Program-made: the position numbers and the translations under genes | Notes under the pieces: model-generated | The model's database searches: none | Told to the model about the DNA's origin: nothing | The model's input: only the letters and a program-made list of their open reading frames with translations | In this document: positions 8,534-17,310 of the stretch, in pieces | Position numbering within the stretch: the first letter of the stretch is position 1 | Layout: every line of letters starts with the position of its first letter | Source: Flavobacterium frigoritolerans | GTDB lineage: Bacteria > Bacteroidota > Bacteroidia > Flavobacteriales > Flavobacteriaceae | Reading direction: 5' to 3' | DNA length: 64,000 nt | Assembly: GCF_025847275.1 (NCBI RefSeq) | Contig: NZ_JAOZEV010000006.1 | Span: 62,001-126,000 of the forward strand

Positions 8534-8665
8534 TCACGCAGATTCTGCAAATGTTGTCTGTTTTTTTCTCGCAGATTCTGCAGATTCTGCAGATAATCAC
8601 AGATTATAAAATTTAAATTAAATCTGTGTGAAACAAAAATCTTTTTTAATCCTTTAATCTGTGGT
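8534..8665. repeat. intergenic GCAGATTCT/AATCTGTG repeat element
   Basis: The segment contains tandem GCAGATTCT units (8538-8603), then AAATCTGTGTGAAAC, AAAAATC and TTTAATCCTTTAATCTGTGG. The same modules recur at about 14080-14195 and 16213-16297, with a remnant at 1331-1425. It separates namZ from the upstream serine hydrolase gene. Confidence 0.75.
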
Positions 8666-8677
8666 AACTCTACTTAC

Positions 8678-9982
8678 TTACTCATTTATTTGTTTCCAGA
8701 TTTTCGGGCAAAAATCATCTTTATACATTAATCTATTGGTTCTGGTTGGGTTTACACGATTAGTAAGAATAATCAAAAACCTATTATTATTGGGATTTAA
8801 AAAGAAAAACGTTCCTGTAAATCCTGTATGTCCAAAATCATTTTTCTTATAAAATTCATCTGGTTTTCGTTTATCAAAACCAAGCCCGCGATAAATTCCT
8901 TTTTTGGTAAGAGGTGAATTTGTAAACTCTCTAACCACCTTTGCTTTTAGAATTTGTTTTCCATGATACTTTCCTTTATTAAGTAACATTTGGCATATTA
9001 CCGAGATAGATTGTGCATTTGCAAATAGCCCTGCGTTTCCCGAAACTCCTCCTAAAATGGCTGCTGCTTCATCATGTACATATCCTTTAATAGTATCCTT
9101 TCTAAAAAAGTTATCAATTTCAGTTGGTATCACTTTTTGCTCTGAAGTCCATTTCAGCGGATTATATCCGATTTTTGAAATAACTAATTCACTATAAATT
9201 TCATTCGCTAGTTGATCCAACTTTTTTCCTGTTTTTGTCTCCATCATTTGTTGCACAAGAATCAAGTTTAAATCGCTATACAAATACTTACCACGAGGAT
9301 TGGTATTGGCTACAGCTATTTTCTCATATCCCGTTTTATAAAATTCAGGATTCAACCACATATTTTTATAAACTTGCACATAATTGTCTTTTGGTTCGAA
9401 AGAAAGGTAGTTGGAATCATAAACTATATTCTTGTTTACATACATATTATCAAATAAATCAGGATAATTTTCTGATTTTTGGCTGCTTAACAACGGTAAT
9501 CCATCTGATGTAGAAAGTAGGCTTTGATAAAAAACAATGCCTGATTTTAGTCCCGTAGTATGTGTTAATAATTCAAAAAGAGTTAAATCGGCAATGGCTG
9601 TATTTTTGTAAATGCTAACTACATCTCCCAGTTTATCTTCTAAGTTTATTTTATCTTCTCCAACCAAATGCATTGCCACTAGAGTTGCTCCCAAAACTTT
9701 AGACATAGAAGCCAGATCGTACACATCGTCTGTTTTAACTAATTCTTTTTTTGAGTAATCATGGTAACCATAATTTTTCAAAATAAAAACAGAGTCTTTA
9801 CTCCCCACAACAATTTGTGCTCCCGGAAAAAATTCTTTTTCGAGTGCATTATTTACCATCGAATCGATATAAATTTCATTTTGCTTTGTATCAAAAGACT
9901 TTTTTGAGTTCTTTAGGGAATGGCAACTAATCCCTAAAAGGATCAAAAAAACAAGTACGATTCTGACTCCTATTTTTTTCAT
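8678..9982 (-). CDS. AmiE-like serine hydrolase lipoprotein
   Basis: This 434-residue lipoprotein (lipobox LLGISC, Cys at about residue 20) has a Beta-lactamase fold. It carries an SMSK nucleophile motif at about residues 93-96, a YSDLN second motif and a GHTGFTG third motif. It closely resembles the C-terminal half of the NagZ fusion encoded at 32769. In B. subtilis the homologous serine hydrolase AmiE (YbbE) is an N-acetylmuramyl-L-alanine amidase and sits beside NagZ and NamZ. The same neighbourhood here supports stem-peptide removal from MurNAc. It lies 4 bases downstream of the GH20 gene, so the two are co-transcribed. A DD-peptidase or esterase activity cannot be excluded. Confidence 0.78.
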   Translation of the reverse strand: MKKIGVRIVLVFLILLGISCHSLKNSKKSFDTKQNEIYIDSMVNNALEKEFFPGAQIVVGSKDSVFILKNYGYHDYSKKELVKTDDVYDLASMSKVLGATLVAMHLVGEDKINLEDKLGDVVSIYKNTAIADLTLFELLTHTTGLKSGIVFYQSLLSTSDGLPLLSSQKSENYPDLFDNMYVNKNIVYDSNYLSFEPKDNYVQVYKNMWLNPEFYKTGYEKIAVANTNPRGKYLYSDLNLILVQQMMETKTGKKLDQLANEIYSELVISKIGYNPLKWTSEQKVIPTEIDNFFRKDTIKGYVHDEAAAILGGVSGNAGLFANAQSISVICQMLLNKGKYHGKQILKAKVVREFTNSPLTKKGIYRGLGFDKRKPDEFYKKNDFGHTGFTGTFFFLNPNNNRFLIILTNRVNPTRTNRLMYKDDFCPKIWKQINE

Positions 9983-9986
9983 TCTT

Positions 9987-12491
9987 TTAAGGGTTAATTC
10001 TTAAATCCTGCCCAGCCATAATTGGCTCGTTATTTGTTCCTGTAATCATAATTTTAACTGCTTTTACAGGTTGTTTCGGATAGATTGAGGCATTTCCATA
10101 ATCAAAAATATCTCCTTTTTCAAAATCAACTCCGTTATACGAGTATTCAACATAACCATCATTTACAATAAATCTTGGGTGATGCGGAATTCCTGTTAAC
10201 ACATCGATTTTTGAAGAAACAACAGGATTAGTGAAAGTGTATAAAATCCAGTCTCCACTTACACACGGAACATCTGTACGCAAATAGGTTTCTATATTAT
10301 AATCTTCTAATCTTGATAATGGAAATTTCGGATTCTCGACCATTGATGAGGTTACTTTTACCTCTGGTTCCATATAAGGTGAACAATTGAAGTTTACTTT
10401 CGCTGCAGATTCTTTTGCTTCTTTATTTTCAACAGTAAAATCCAAACGATAATTATTTTTATCGTTGTAATTTTCAATCACAAATCGCAAACGAGGTTTT
10501 GACTTCAGTGTTTTTTCTTCTGAATAGGTTTGTATTAATTTATCATTTTCAAAAAGTGAAACTGATTTTACTATTCCACTTGCTGTTCCGTCGGCTGTTG
10601 GATTAAAAGTTAGGTACCAAATCCCACTTTTATCGACATGCTCCGAAATATTCTCCGAAACAATTAAAGTTTCAACTTTTGATGTATTCCAACTTGCTAC
10701 TGGCAGCTTCTCTACTTTTACTGCTGGGCTTGCTGCATCTTCATTAAAAAATGTACGGAATTGATATTGCTCATACTCTTTTGTCTGAATTGGATTTGTA
10801 TATAAAGGCGATTGTCTTGTTGGTTCATTTCCTTGCGCATCATAACGTACAACAGCTCCTTCATAAGGTGGTGTTACTGTAATGATTCCACTTTTATAAA
10901 TTGCTGTTGGAGGAAAATCTCTAAAAGCGATTCCCATATTAGCCAAACGCTGTAAATGACTATTGGTTAATCTTCCGTAAAAATTATCCCAATTTTTATC
11001 TTCTTTTTTAGACCATCCAATTTCTGACAAAGCACTAATTCTTGGATAACTTTGGTATTCTACAAATCGTGTTGGGCGATCCAAATATTCGCTCCACAAA
11101 GCGCCTTGAACTCCTCTTATCAGTTTTTGTTGCTCGGGTGTTAAATCATTATCTGGAATTGGCTCAAACGAATAAGCTCTTTTTGTATCTGTAATTGCTG
11201 CCCAGCGATGACCGCGCTCATTTTCGGACTGTGCCATATCAAAATATAAATATTGACCCGGAATCATTATTGTTGAATATCCTTTTTTAGCCGATTCTAT
11301 TCCGTAGTTTATTCCCTGCCAAGCTAAGATTTCTGTGTTTGGACTCATTTCTCCTCCTTTCAATATTTCATTCCAACCTGCCGCTTTTTTATGGTATTTT
11401 TCTACGATTTTCTCCACACGTTTAAAGAAATAATTCTGAAGCTGGAACGTATCTGTATAGCCTTCTTTTTCCATCAACGCTTTACATTTTGGGCAATGTT
11501 CCCAATTGGCTCTGTTTACCTCATCGCCTGCTACATGTATATAATCAAAAGGAAACATTTCTGAAACTTCTCTAATTATAGAATCTAAAATTTGATAGTT
11601 TTCTTCACGCCCCACACACCATACATTTTTTACTTCTCCCTGTACACTTTTTGTTTCTTGTGTCGTAACACAACCTATTTCTGGGTACGCTGCTGTTACT
11701 GCGCGAGAATGTCCCGGAATTTCGATTTCTGGCATGATTGAAATTCCACGTGCTGCTGCATACGCTACAACTTCTTTCATATCAGCTTGGGTATAATACC
11801 CTCCGTAGCGTTTGTTTCCTGAACCGTATGATGGCAACAATACTTCTCCTGGACCTCTCCAAGCTCCTTTTAAGGTTAAGTCTGGCATCGATTTGATTTC
11901 GGCTCTCCAACCGTTATCATCGGTAAGATGCCAATGAAAAATATTCATCTTATGTGCTGCTAACCAGTCGATATAATTCTTAACTGTTTGCTTGTCAAAA
12001 AACTGTCTTGATACATCAAGCATCATTCCGCGCCATTCAAAACGAGGATAATCTTCTATTTTTACAAATGGTATTGTTCCTTTTTTTACCTCTTTGGCAG
12101 TACAAATCTGCAATAAGGTTTGAAGTCCATTTAAGACTCCATTTGAAGATTTTCCTTTTATTACAACTCCTTTTTTAGTTACGCTCAATTCATAACCATC
12201 ATTTGGAAGATTTATTTTTTCATCTACTAAAAATGATATTCCCTCTTTTTTATGCCCTTTCCCAATAGTAACAATCGGTTTAATTCCTGTATTTCTAAAA
12301 AAATCACTTCCTATATAATCTGCACTATTTTGTATTTTTTTGTCTACAAAAATTTGTACTGATGAAGGAATTACAAATGTTCCTTCTTTCTGTTCTATCT
12401 TTACTGGCTGCGGAATTATATCGAGTTTCTGAGCTTGTAATATATTCAGGGAACTCAGGAAAACTGCGATTAGTAGCATACTTTTTTTCAT
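9987..12491 (-). CDS. GH20 beta-N-acetylhexosaminidase with C-terminal accessory domains
   Basis: This 834-residue secreted enzyme has a signal peptide ending near LQAQ (residue 21). A GH20b N-terminal domain covers about 22-145. The GH20 barrel spans about 150-500, with the WHLTDDNGWR substrate motif and the catalytic Asp323-Glu324 pair in HVAGDE (most family members read HxGGDE). The last 300 residues contain a chitobiase-C-like beta domain and a possible carbohydrate-binding (F5/8-like) domain. It would release terminal GlcNAc from glycans. Its neighbours point to peptidoglycan, but chitin oligomers are an alternative. It lies between the GHL10 gene (21-base gap) and the AmiE-like gene (4-base gap), in one operon. 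Confidence 0.92.
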   Translation of the reverse strand: MKKSMLLIAVFLSSLNILQAQKLDIIPQPVKIEQKEGTFVIPSSVQIFVDKKIQNSADYIGSDFFRNTGIKPIVTIGKGHKKEGISFLVDEKINLPNDGYELSVTKKGVVIKGKSSNGVLNGLQTLLQICTAKEVKKGTIPFVKIEDYPRFEWRGMMLDVSRQFFDKQTVKNYIDWLAAHKMNIFHWHLTDDNGWRAEIKSMPDLTLKGAWRGPGEVLLPSYGSGNKRYGGYYTQADMKEVVAYAAARGISIMPEIEIPGHSRAVTAAYPEIGCVTTQETKSVQGEVKNVWCVGREENYQILDSIIREVSEMFPFDYIHVAGDEVNRANWEHCPKCKALMEKEGYTDTFQLQNYFFKRVEKIVEKYHKKAAGWNEILKGGEMSPNTEILAWQGINYGIESAKKGYSTIMIPGQYLYFDMAQSENERGHRWAAITDTKRAYSFEPIPDNDLTPEQQKLIRGVQGALWSEYLDRPTRFVEYQSYPRISALSEIGWSKKEDKNWDNFYGRLTNSHLQRLANMGIAFRDFPPTAIYKSGIITVTPPYEGAVVRYDAQGNEPTRQSPLYTNPIQTKEYEQYQFRTFFNEDAASPAVKVEKLPVASWNTSKVETLIVSENISEHVDKSGIWYLTFNPTADGTASGIVKSVSLFENDKLIQTYSEEKTLKSKPRLRFVIENYNDKNNYRLDFTVENKEAKESAAKVNFNCSPYMEPEVKVTSSMVENPKFPLSRLEDYNIETYLRTDVPCVSGDWILYTFTNPVVSSKIDVLTGIPHHPRFIVNDGYVEYSYNGVDFEKGDIFDYGNASIYPKQPVKAVKIMITGTNNEPIMAGQDLRINP

Positions 12492-12512
12492 CTTTTCTGG
12501 TTTTTTGTTTTG

Positions 12513-13985
12513 TTAAAATTGTATTGGAATACTTTCCGTTTGTGTGGTACTCAAAGCGGTAATAGCATATATATAGTTTTCAAAATTAGCATTTGGTACT
12601 TCTAATTTTGTTGCTGTGGTTACGTAGTAAATATTCTCTGGATTAGAGAAATCGGTTATTTTTCCTTTAGGAAATCTATAGATCACATATTTTTTATTGT
12701 TTAATCCTGCCTTCCAAGTAAGTACCCCTTTATCTCCTTTTTGAGTAATGGACGTACTTATTGGTGGTTCTGGTTTTATCCTTGTAATTCTATTTGCTTC
12801 TGGTGTTAATGCAATATATTTATATTGTTTTTCGATAATAGGTTTTCTAAGTGTATCTCCCATTCTTTTAAAAACATTTGCCGTAAAATGCATAGAACCG
12901 TCTATCAATGGTAAGTTTCTAATCATTTCTATTTGCTTCACAATTTGATCTGGACTTCTCCATTCTATGTCTTTAGATGTTTTCGAAATCTTATACTCCC
13001 CATGACCGATATAAACATTTGCTCCATATTTATGTTCTGCCCACCATTTTGCCAAAACTTCAAAATTTGCTCTATCAAAACCAATATGCCAATACAGTTG
13101 AGGTGCTACATAGTCTATCCAGTTTTCTTTCTGCCATTTTAAAATATTAGCATACAAATCATCATAATTTGTAGCTCCTGCCACAGTATTTGATCCTTCT
13201 GAATCTCTAGCTATATTTCGCCATACTCCAAAAGGTGAAATTCCGAATTCGACCTCTGGTTTATTTGCAATTATAGTATCTCTTATTTGCTTGATTATTA
13301 AATCAACATTGTCTCTTCTCCAATCGTCTTTGTCTTTAAATTGTCGAGGTTCTTTGGCAAATGCAACCTGATCCGGAAATTCTTGCCCTACAATTTTATA
13401 TGGATAAAAATAATCATCCATGTGTATTGCCTGAATATCATAATTTCGAACTATTTCGCCCACTACTGAGGCTACAAAATCTCTGGTTTCTTTGTAACCT
13501 GGATTAAAATATCTGGTTTTTCCGTAAGTAAGGAATAACTCTGGTTTCTTAAAATACAAATGTGTTTTTGCTAGTACATCCTTGGTTGTGTCTTTTTGTA
13601 CACGATACGGATTTAGCCAAACATGCACACTCATTCCTCTTTTTCCTGCTTCATCTATCATTAACTGCAAGGGATCAAAACCTGGAGCAACTCCCTGAGT
13701 CCCGGTTATCCAATGTGATGCTGGTTCTTTTGTCGATTTATAATAGGCATCTGCTGTAGGGCGAATTTGAAAAATTACAGTGTTCAAATTATAAGATCGT
13801 AAATTATCCAAAAGCGTTATCATTTCTGCTTTCATTTCTTTATCAGAAAGTCCTGGTTTTGATGGCCAATCTATATTATCAACGGTAGATATCCAAGCGG
13901 CCCGCATTTCTCTTTTTGCTGGTTGTTGTCCAAAAAGATTGGCTTGAAACAGCAACACTAGAATTAAAATTTTTAAGTTTTTCAT
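12513..13985 (-). CDS. GHL10-family glycoside hydrolase (DigH/YngK-like)
   Basis: This 490-residue secreted protein has a signal peptide (cleavage near LFGQ, residue about 19) followed by a glycosyl-hydrolase-like 10 barrel at about residues 25-340. Recognisable segments are REMRAAWISTV, FQIRPTADAYY, VHVWLNPYRV, IHMDDYFYPY and DYVAPQLYWH. A fibronectin-III-like domain makes up the last 90 residues. Escherichia coli DigH, from the same family, cuts glycan strands that have lost their stem peptides. That role would fit a locus that also encodes amidase-like and exo-glycosidase enzymes. It is the first gene of the GHL10-GH20-AmiE-NamZ run. The catalytic residues were not assigned by eye. Confidence 0.85.
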   Translation of the reverse strand: MKNLKILILVLLFQANLFGQQPAKREMRAAWISTVDNIDWPSKPGLSDKEMKAEMITLLDNLRSYNLNTVIFQIRPTADAYYKSTKEPASHWITGTQGVAPGFDPLQLMIDEAGKRGMSVHVWLNPYRVQKDTTKDVLAKTHLYFKKPELFLTYGKTRYFNPGYKETRDFVASVVGEIVRNYDIQAIHMDDYFYPYKIVGQEFPDQVAFAKEPRQFKDKDDWRRDNVDLIIKQIRDTIIANKPEVEFGISPFGVWRNIARDSEGSNTVAGATNYDDLYANILKWQKENWIDYVAPQLYWHIGFDRANFEVLAKWWAEHKYGANVYIGHGEYKISKTSKDIEWRSPDQIVKQIEMIRNLPLIDGSMHFTANVFKRMGDTLRKPIIEKQYKYIALTPEANRITRIKPEPPISTSITQKGDKGVLTWKAGLNNKKYVIYRFPKGKITDFSNPENIYYVTTATKLEVPNANFENYIYAITALSTTQTESIPIQF

Positions 13986-14079
13986 AAATTCTATTTTTGG
14001 TTTGTTAATATATTTTAATCTTTAGCGGAGGATTTAACCGCAAAATTCGCAAGGGTTTTACGCTAAGCTCGCAAAGGTA

Positions 14080-14195
14080 TTAATCTGTTTAATCCTTTAA
14101 TCTGTGGCGGAAAATAACCCAAAACTCTTAACATAATTTGGAACGTGTAATTTTTTTTTCACGCAGATTTGGCAGATTAAGCAGATTTAATTTGT
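14080..14195. repeat. intergenic GCAGATT/TTTAATCTGTGG repeat element
   Basis: TTTAATCCTTTAATCTGTGG (near 14088-14107) and CACGCAGATTTGGCAGATTA (14160-14179) repeat the modules of the element at 8534-8665. The surrounding 290 bases between the GHL10 and phosphoesterase genes hold no gene. Confidence 0.7.
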
Positions 14196-14241
14196 GCAAT
14201 TGTTTCGCGAAAAGCTCCATAATATTTGTCTATAATAGATC

Positions 14242-14269
14242 CCTAACAGGTTTAAAAAAAACTGTTAGG
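14242..14269. repeat. CCTAACAG...TGTTAGG hairpin
   Basis: A near-palindrome (CCTAACAGGTTT ... AACTGTTAGG) lies seven bases beyond the stop codon of the phosphoesterase gene. A related hairpin is at 20324-20350. There is no T-run after the stem on the relevant strand, so it is a repeat that might act as a 3'-end structure rather than a standard terminator. Confidence 0.6.
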
Positions 14270-14275
14270 ATAAAC

Positions 14276-16114
14276 TTACTCCAGCAAATAAATTCCTCCT
14301 TCTATTAGCGATGTCCAAACTTTTCCTTTATCATCAACTGAAAATCCATTTACACTTGAACTTCCTAAATTAATTTGTTTCATAATTTCAAATTTTTTAG
14401 CATCTACAATTACAACTTCTCCTTTTCGGCTTCCTATATATATCTTATTGTTATTTTCAAATATTGCTGCAGGATTGTGTTCGTATCCAAGTTTTAAATC
14501 CAAAACCTTACTTTGATTAATCAAATTTTCTTCGGTTAATTCCAAATTATCATTAAGTGGTAATCTCAAAAGTTCCCCATTCATTGTTTTCGCATAAAAC
14601 CATTTTCCGTCTTGACTTTCTCCCATAGATTCTCTAACTTTCCATTTGGAGGTTCTTAAAAGTGTTTTGCCTGTTTGCAGTTCTAAAATTGTTAAGAATC
14701 GTTCGGGGGTAACAAAATAAAGTCTATTTTTTGACGACACTACATTTACGTTTCCTGCTGAATACAAAACTTGCTTTTCATTTCCGTTATTCCATTTCCA
14801 AATAAGTTCTCCTGTATTTTTATTTAGACAATAAAGATTGGTATCCCATGCTCCAAAAATAATTTTATCATCTTTTATTAAAGGAGTTCCTTGCGAATAC
14901 GATTGTGGTAAATTATTCTTCCAGATTACCTGACCACTAACGGCATCTATGCAAATAAAAGCAGTTGAACTTGCTGTATAAATTTTATCATTTTCAGCAA
15001 TTGGTGAACCTACCAATACTCCGCCAACTGGAATACTCCATTTTTGTTTACCCGATCCTTTTTCAAATCCTAACAGGTTTCCTTCTATTGTACCGATTAC
15101 AAGATTGTTTTTTACAACTATTGGGGAAAAATAAATTGAATTTCCTGTCTCTATTTTCCAATTCTGTTTTTTATTTTTCAAATTAATCGATTGTATCTCA
15201 CCAATAGAATTAGTAAAATAAAGGCTCTTTTTATCAAAGCATGGAACACTATAAATAGATGCAATGTCTTTTATGAATGGCGGAAAATTAGTTTCTAAAT
15301 TATCTTTTGGAATTTCAATTTTTGAAGGTTTAGTGGGAACTGAGAAATTAAAAACACCTGGTTTATCTATCATTTTCTGATAAACACTAATACTATCGTT
15401 ACTGATGATTACCTCGTTATAACTTCTTGTTTTTCCATCGCGCGAGGTAATAGATGCTCCCATAATTCCACTCAATCCTGAGAAATCATATTTTTTTAAG
15501 GTATGTCCATGACCACAAAAACTAGCTACAGTGGGATACTTTTCTAAAACAGATAGGACTTCTTTATAATTACTAACACTATTATCTAGTGGGTAATGTG
15601 CAAAGTTCAAGACTTTTTTATTGCTGTTTTTAAGACTGTCCTTTAATGTTTTATCTAACCAAAGAACATCTTCATGTTTTACAAAACCATCTCCCATTTT
15701 CATATATGGCCCACACGGAAATCCTATAAAAAGATAATCTCCTTTTGAGAAGACAAACCGATCATTGCCCCATATTTTTTTATATGTCAAACCAGCACTT
15801 TCGCTCCAATTTGTTTCGTGATTTCCTGAGATTACGTAATACGGAATTTTCAATTTAGCCAGAATAGAATGTACTTGTTTTAGTTCATCATCTGCTCCTC
15901 GATTCGTAAGATCTCCTGTTACGACAACAAATTCATTATCCGAATTATTGATTTCTTTTATAATGTTTTGCAGTAAAAAATCATTTTCGTTTCCTACAGA
16001 GACATGTAAATCGGTAAGCTGTACAAACTTAATATTTCCTGATTTTTCTATCTTTTGAGAAAACCCTGATGCGATTATAAAAAGCAATAATATTATGGAG
16101 AATGAATGTTTCAT
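14276..16114 (-). CDS. secreted metallophosphoesterase fused to a PQQ-type beta-propeller
   Basis: This protein of about 612 residues has a signal peptide (IIASGFSQ) followed by a calcineurin-like phosphoesterase domain at about residues 25-260. The metal motifs are QLTDLH, GDLTNRG, GNHE and GHGH. The C-terminal 350 residues are PQQ/WD-type blades with repeated units such as GSGKQKWSIPVGG and NTGELIWKWNNG. The start at 16114 places the signal peptide first. The longer frame to 16144 only adds ten charged residues. The substrate is unknown. In this neighbourhood it could act on phosphorylated wall sugars or nucleotides, but that is a guess. It is flanked by repeats on both sides and may have its own promoter. 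Confidence 0.82.
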   Translation of the reverse strand: MKHSFSIILLLFIIASGFSQKIEKSGNIKFVQLTDLHVSVGNENDFLLQNIIKEINNSDNEFVVVTGDLTNRGADDELKQVHSILAKLKIPYYVISGNHETNWSESAGLTYKKIWGNDRFVFSKGDYLFIGFPCGPYMKMGDGFVKHEDVLWLDKTLKDSLKNSNKKVLNFAHYPLDNSVSNYKEVLSVLEKYPTVASFCGHGHTLKKYDFSGLSGIMGASITSRDGKTRSYNEVIISNDSISVYQKMIDKPGVFNFSVPTKPSKIEIPKDNLETNFPPFIKDIASIYSVPCFDKKSLYFTNSIGEIQSINLKNKKQNWKIETGNSIYFSPIVVKNNLVIGTIEGNLLGFEKGSGKQKWSIPVGGVLVGSPIAENDKIYTASSTAFICIDAVSGQVIWKNNLPQSYSQGTPLIKDDKIIFGAWDTNLYCLNKNTGELIWKWNNGNEKQVLYSAGNVNVVSSKNRLYFVTPERFLTILELQTGKTLLRTSKWKVRESMGESQDGKWFYAKTMNGELLRLPLNDNLELTEENLINQSKVLDLKLGYEHNPAAIFENNNKIYIGSRKGEVVIVDAKKFEIMKQINLGSSSVNGFSVDDKGKVWTSLIEGGIYLLE

Positions 16115-16165
16115 TGGTTTATTTTTTACTTTATTTTGAAGCAAATTATATTGTGGTTACGTTGT

Positions 16166-16192
16166 GTTAGACGCACTGCGGTGCGTCTCTAC
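16166..16192. repeat. REP-like palindrome, copy 1
   Basis: The palindrome AGACGCAC-TGCG-GTGCGTCT forms an 8-bp stem with a four-base loop, embedded in GTTAG...CTAC. An identical copy lies at 16297-16322. The high GC content stands out from the surrounding DNA. Confidence 0.85.
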
Positions 16193-16212
16193 GATACATC
16201 TTTGTGTTTTTC

Positions 16213-16297
16213 CTCTCGCAGATTTAGCAGATTCGGCAGATTTAATTTGTGTAATTGCTTCGACCGTTTACTGTTAAAAATCTTTTAATCCTTTATG
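16213..16297. repeat. intergenic GCAGATTTAGCAGATT repeat element
   Basis: CTCTCGCAGATTTAGCAGAT and AAAAATCTTTTAATCCTTTA repeat modules of the elements at 8534 and 14080. It lies between the two REP-like palindromes. Confidence 0.7.
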
Positions 16298-16322
16298 TTA
16301 GACGCACTGCGGTGCGTCTCTA
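16297..16322. repeat. REP-like palindrome, copy 2
   Basis: This is a second copy of the GACGCACTGCGGTGCGTC palindrome in the same 130-bp gap, in the same orientation as the copy at 16166. Confidence 0.85.
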
Positions 16323-16375
16323 CACTGTACGTCTACAGAAAACCTTTGTCTCTCTGTCCCTTTGAACCTTTGTCC

Positions 16376-17197
16376 CTATCCTAAAACCCTATTGAAAAAA
16401 TTATCAAAAAACAGCAATTGAAATTTTAAAGAGTTTTCCCAATATTCGATATTATGTTTTCCCGGACGCTCTATATAATCATGATTTATTTTTAGACCTA
16501 GCATCTTTGTATGAAGTTCTCTGTTTACATCAATAAAAAAATCATCTACGCCACAATCGATAATAAGTTTGAGATTATTATTTTCTACTAATCCTAGCAT
16601 ATTTACAACGGTATTTTTATCCCAATTCTCAGGAAATTCTGTTATTGAGCCTAAACGTTTTTTGATATCCCACTTTTCAGGAAACGGACGAAAATCTACT
16701 CCTCCACTCATGCTTCCTGCTGCTCCAAACACTTCTTGATGCTTAAACGAAAGATACAATGCTCCATGTCCGCCCATACTAAGTCCCGATATTGCTCTAC
16801 CTTCACGACTTGCAATCGTTTTGTACTTTTTGTCTATAAAAGGAATTAATTCATCTATTATATAAGTTTCATATTTATAAGTGGGATCAATTGGACTATC
16901 AAAATACCAACTTGAAAAATTACCATCAACTCCTATTACTATAAAACCATATTTATCAACCTGTTGCCCAACTTCTTTAAAGCTTTTTACCCAAGTTGCA
17001 TAATTTCCGCTATACCCATGAAGCAGATAAACCACTGGTAAATTTTTCTTTCTTTTTTTATAATTATCAGGAACTATTACACATGTTTTTATGTTTTTAT
17101 TCATCGAAGTACTAAACACCTGTATAGTGTCAATCTTAGCTGCTTTTGCCGAAAAAAATATGAAAACTAAGAGGAATATATAGATTGTTTTTTTCAT
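16376..17197 (-). CDS. secreted esterase of the esterase D/CE1 type
   Basis: This alpha/beta hydrolase of 273 residues has a signal peptide (FFSAKA) at its N terminus. The nucleophile elbow GLSMGG contains Ser140. Other family marks are the oxyanion-region motif YLLHGYSG, a late acidic residue in DCGVDDF and the catalytic His in PGKHNIEYW. It resembles CE1/esterase-D proteins such as feruloyl and acetylxylan esterases. In this locus a role in removing O-acetyl groups from wall sugars is possible but unproven. I use the ATG at 17197 because the frame to 17245 adds 16 residues before the signal peptide. It follows the dehydrogenase gene after a gap of 113 bases containing a long hairpin. Confidence 0.85.
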   Translation of the reverse strand: MKKTIYIFLLVFIFFSAKAAKIDTIQVFSTSMNKNIKTCVIVPDNYKKRKKNLPVVYLLHGYSGNYATWVKSFKEVGQQVDKYGFIVIGVDGNFSSWYFDSPIDPTYKYETYIIDELIPFIDKKYKTIASREGRAISGLSMGGHGALYLSFKHQEVFGAAGSMSGGVDFRPFPEKWDIKKRLGSITEFPENWDKNTVVNMLGLVENNNLKLIIDCGVDDFFIDVNRELHTKMLGLKINHDYIERPGKHNIEYWENSLKFQLLFFDNFFNRVLG

Positions 17198-17241
17198 AGA
17201 ATTATGGTTTCTTTTGGTTAAAAAGAGGCAATAACTTTTCT

Positions 17242-17280
17242 TCAAAATGTATGAGAATTTTTATTTCTGATACATTTTGA
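17242..17280. repeat. 16-bp inverted repeat between dehydrogenase and esterase genes
   Basis: TCAAAATGTATGAGAA at 17242-17257 pairs 15/16 with TTCTGATACATTTTGA at 17265-17280. The stem is strong, but no T-run follows on the minus strand. It could be an mRNA-processing or partial-termination structure between two genes on the same strand. Confidence 0.7.
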
Positions 17281-17310
17281 CAAAAAAATATAAAATTAGA
17301 TTCAAGAAAT

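Noticed and set aside
8538..8603. A possible CRISPR-like array from the repeated GCAGATTCT units
   Set aside because: The units are 9 bases long, directly adjacent, with no spacers and no cas genes nearby. They belong to an intergenic repeat family.
17242..17280. Treating the 16-bp inverted repeat as an intrinsic terminator
   Set aside because: No T-run follows the stem on the minus strand, so it is listed only as a hairpin.
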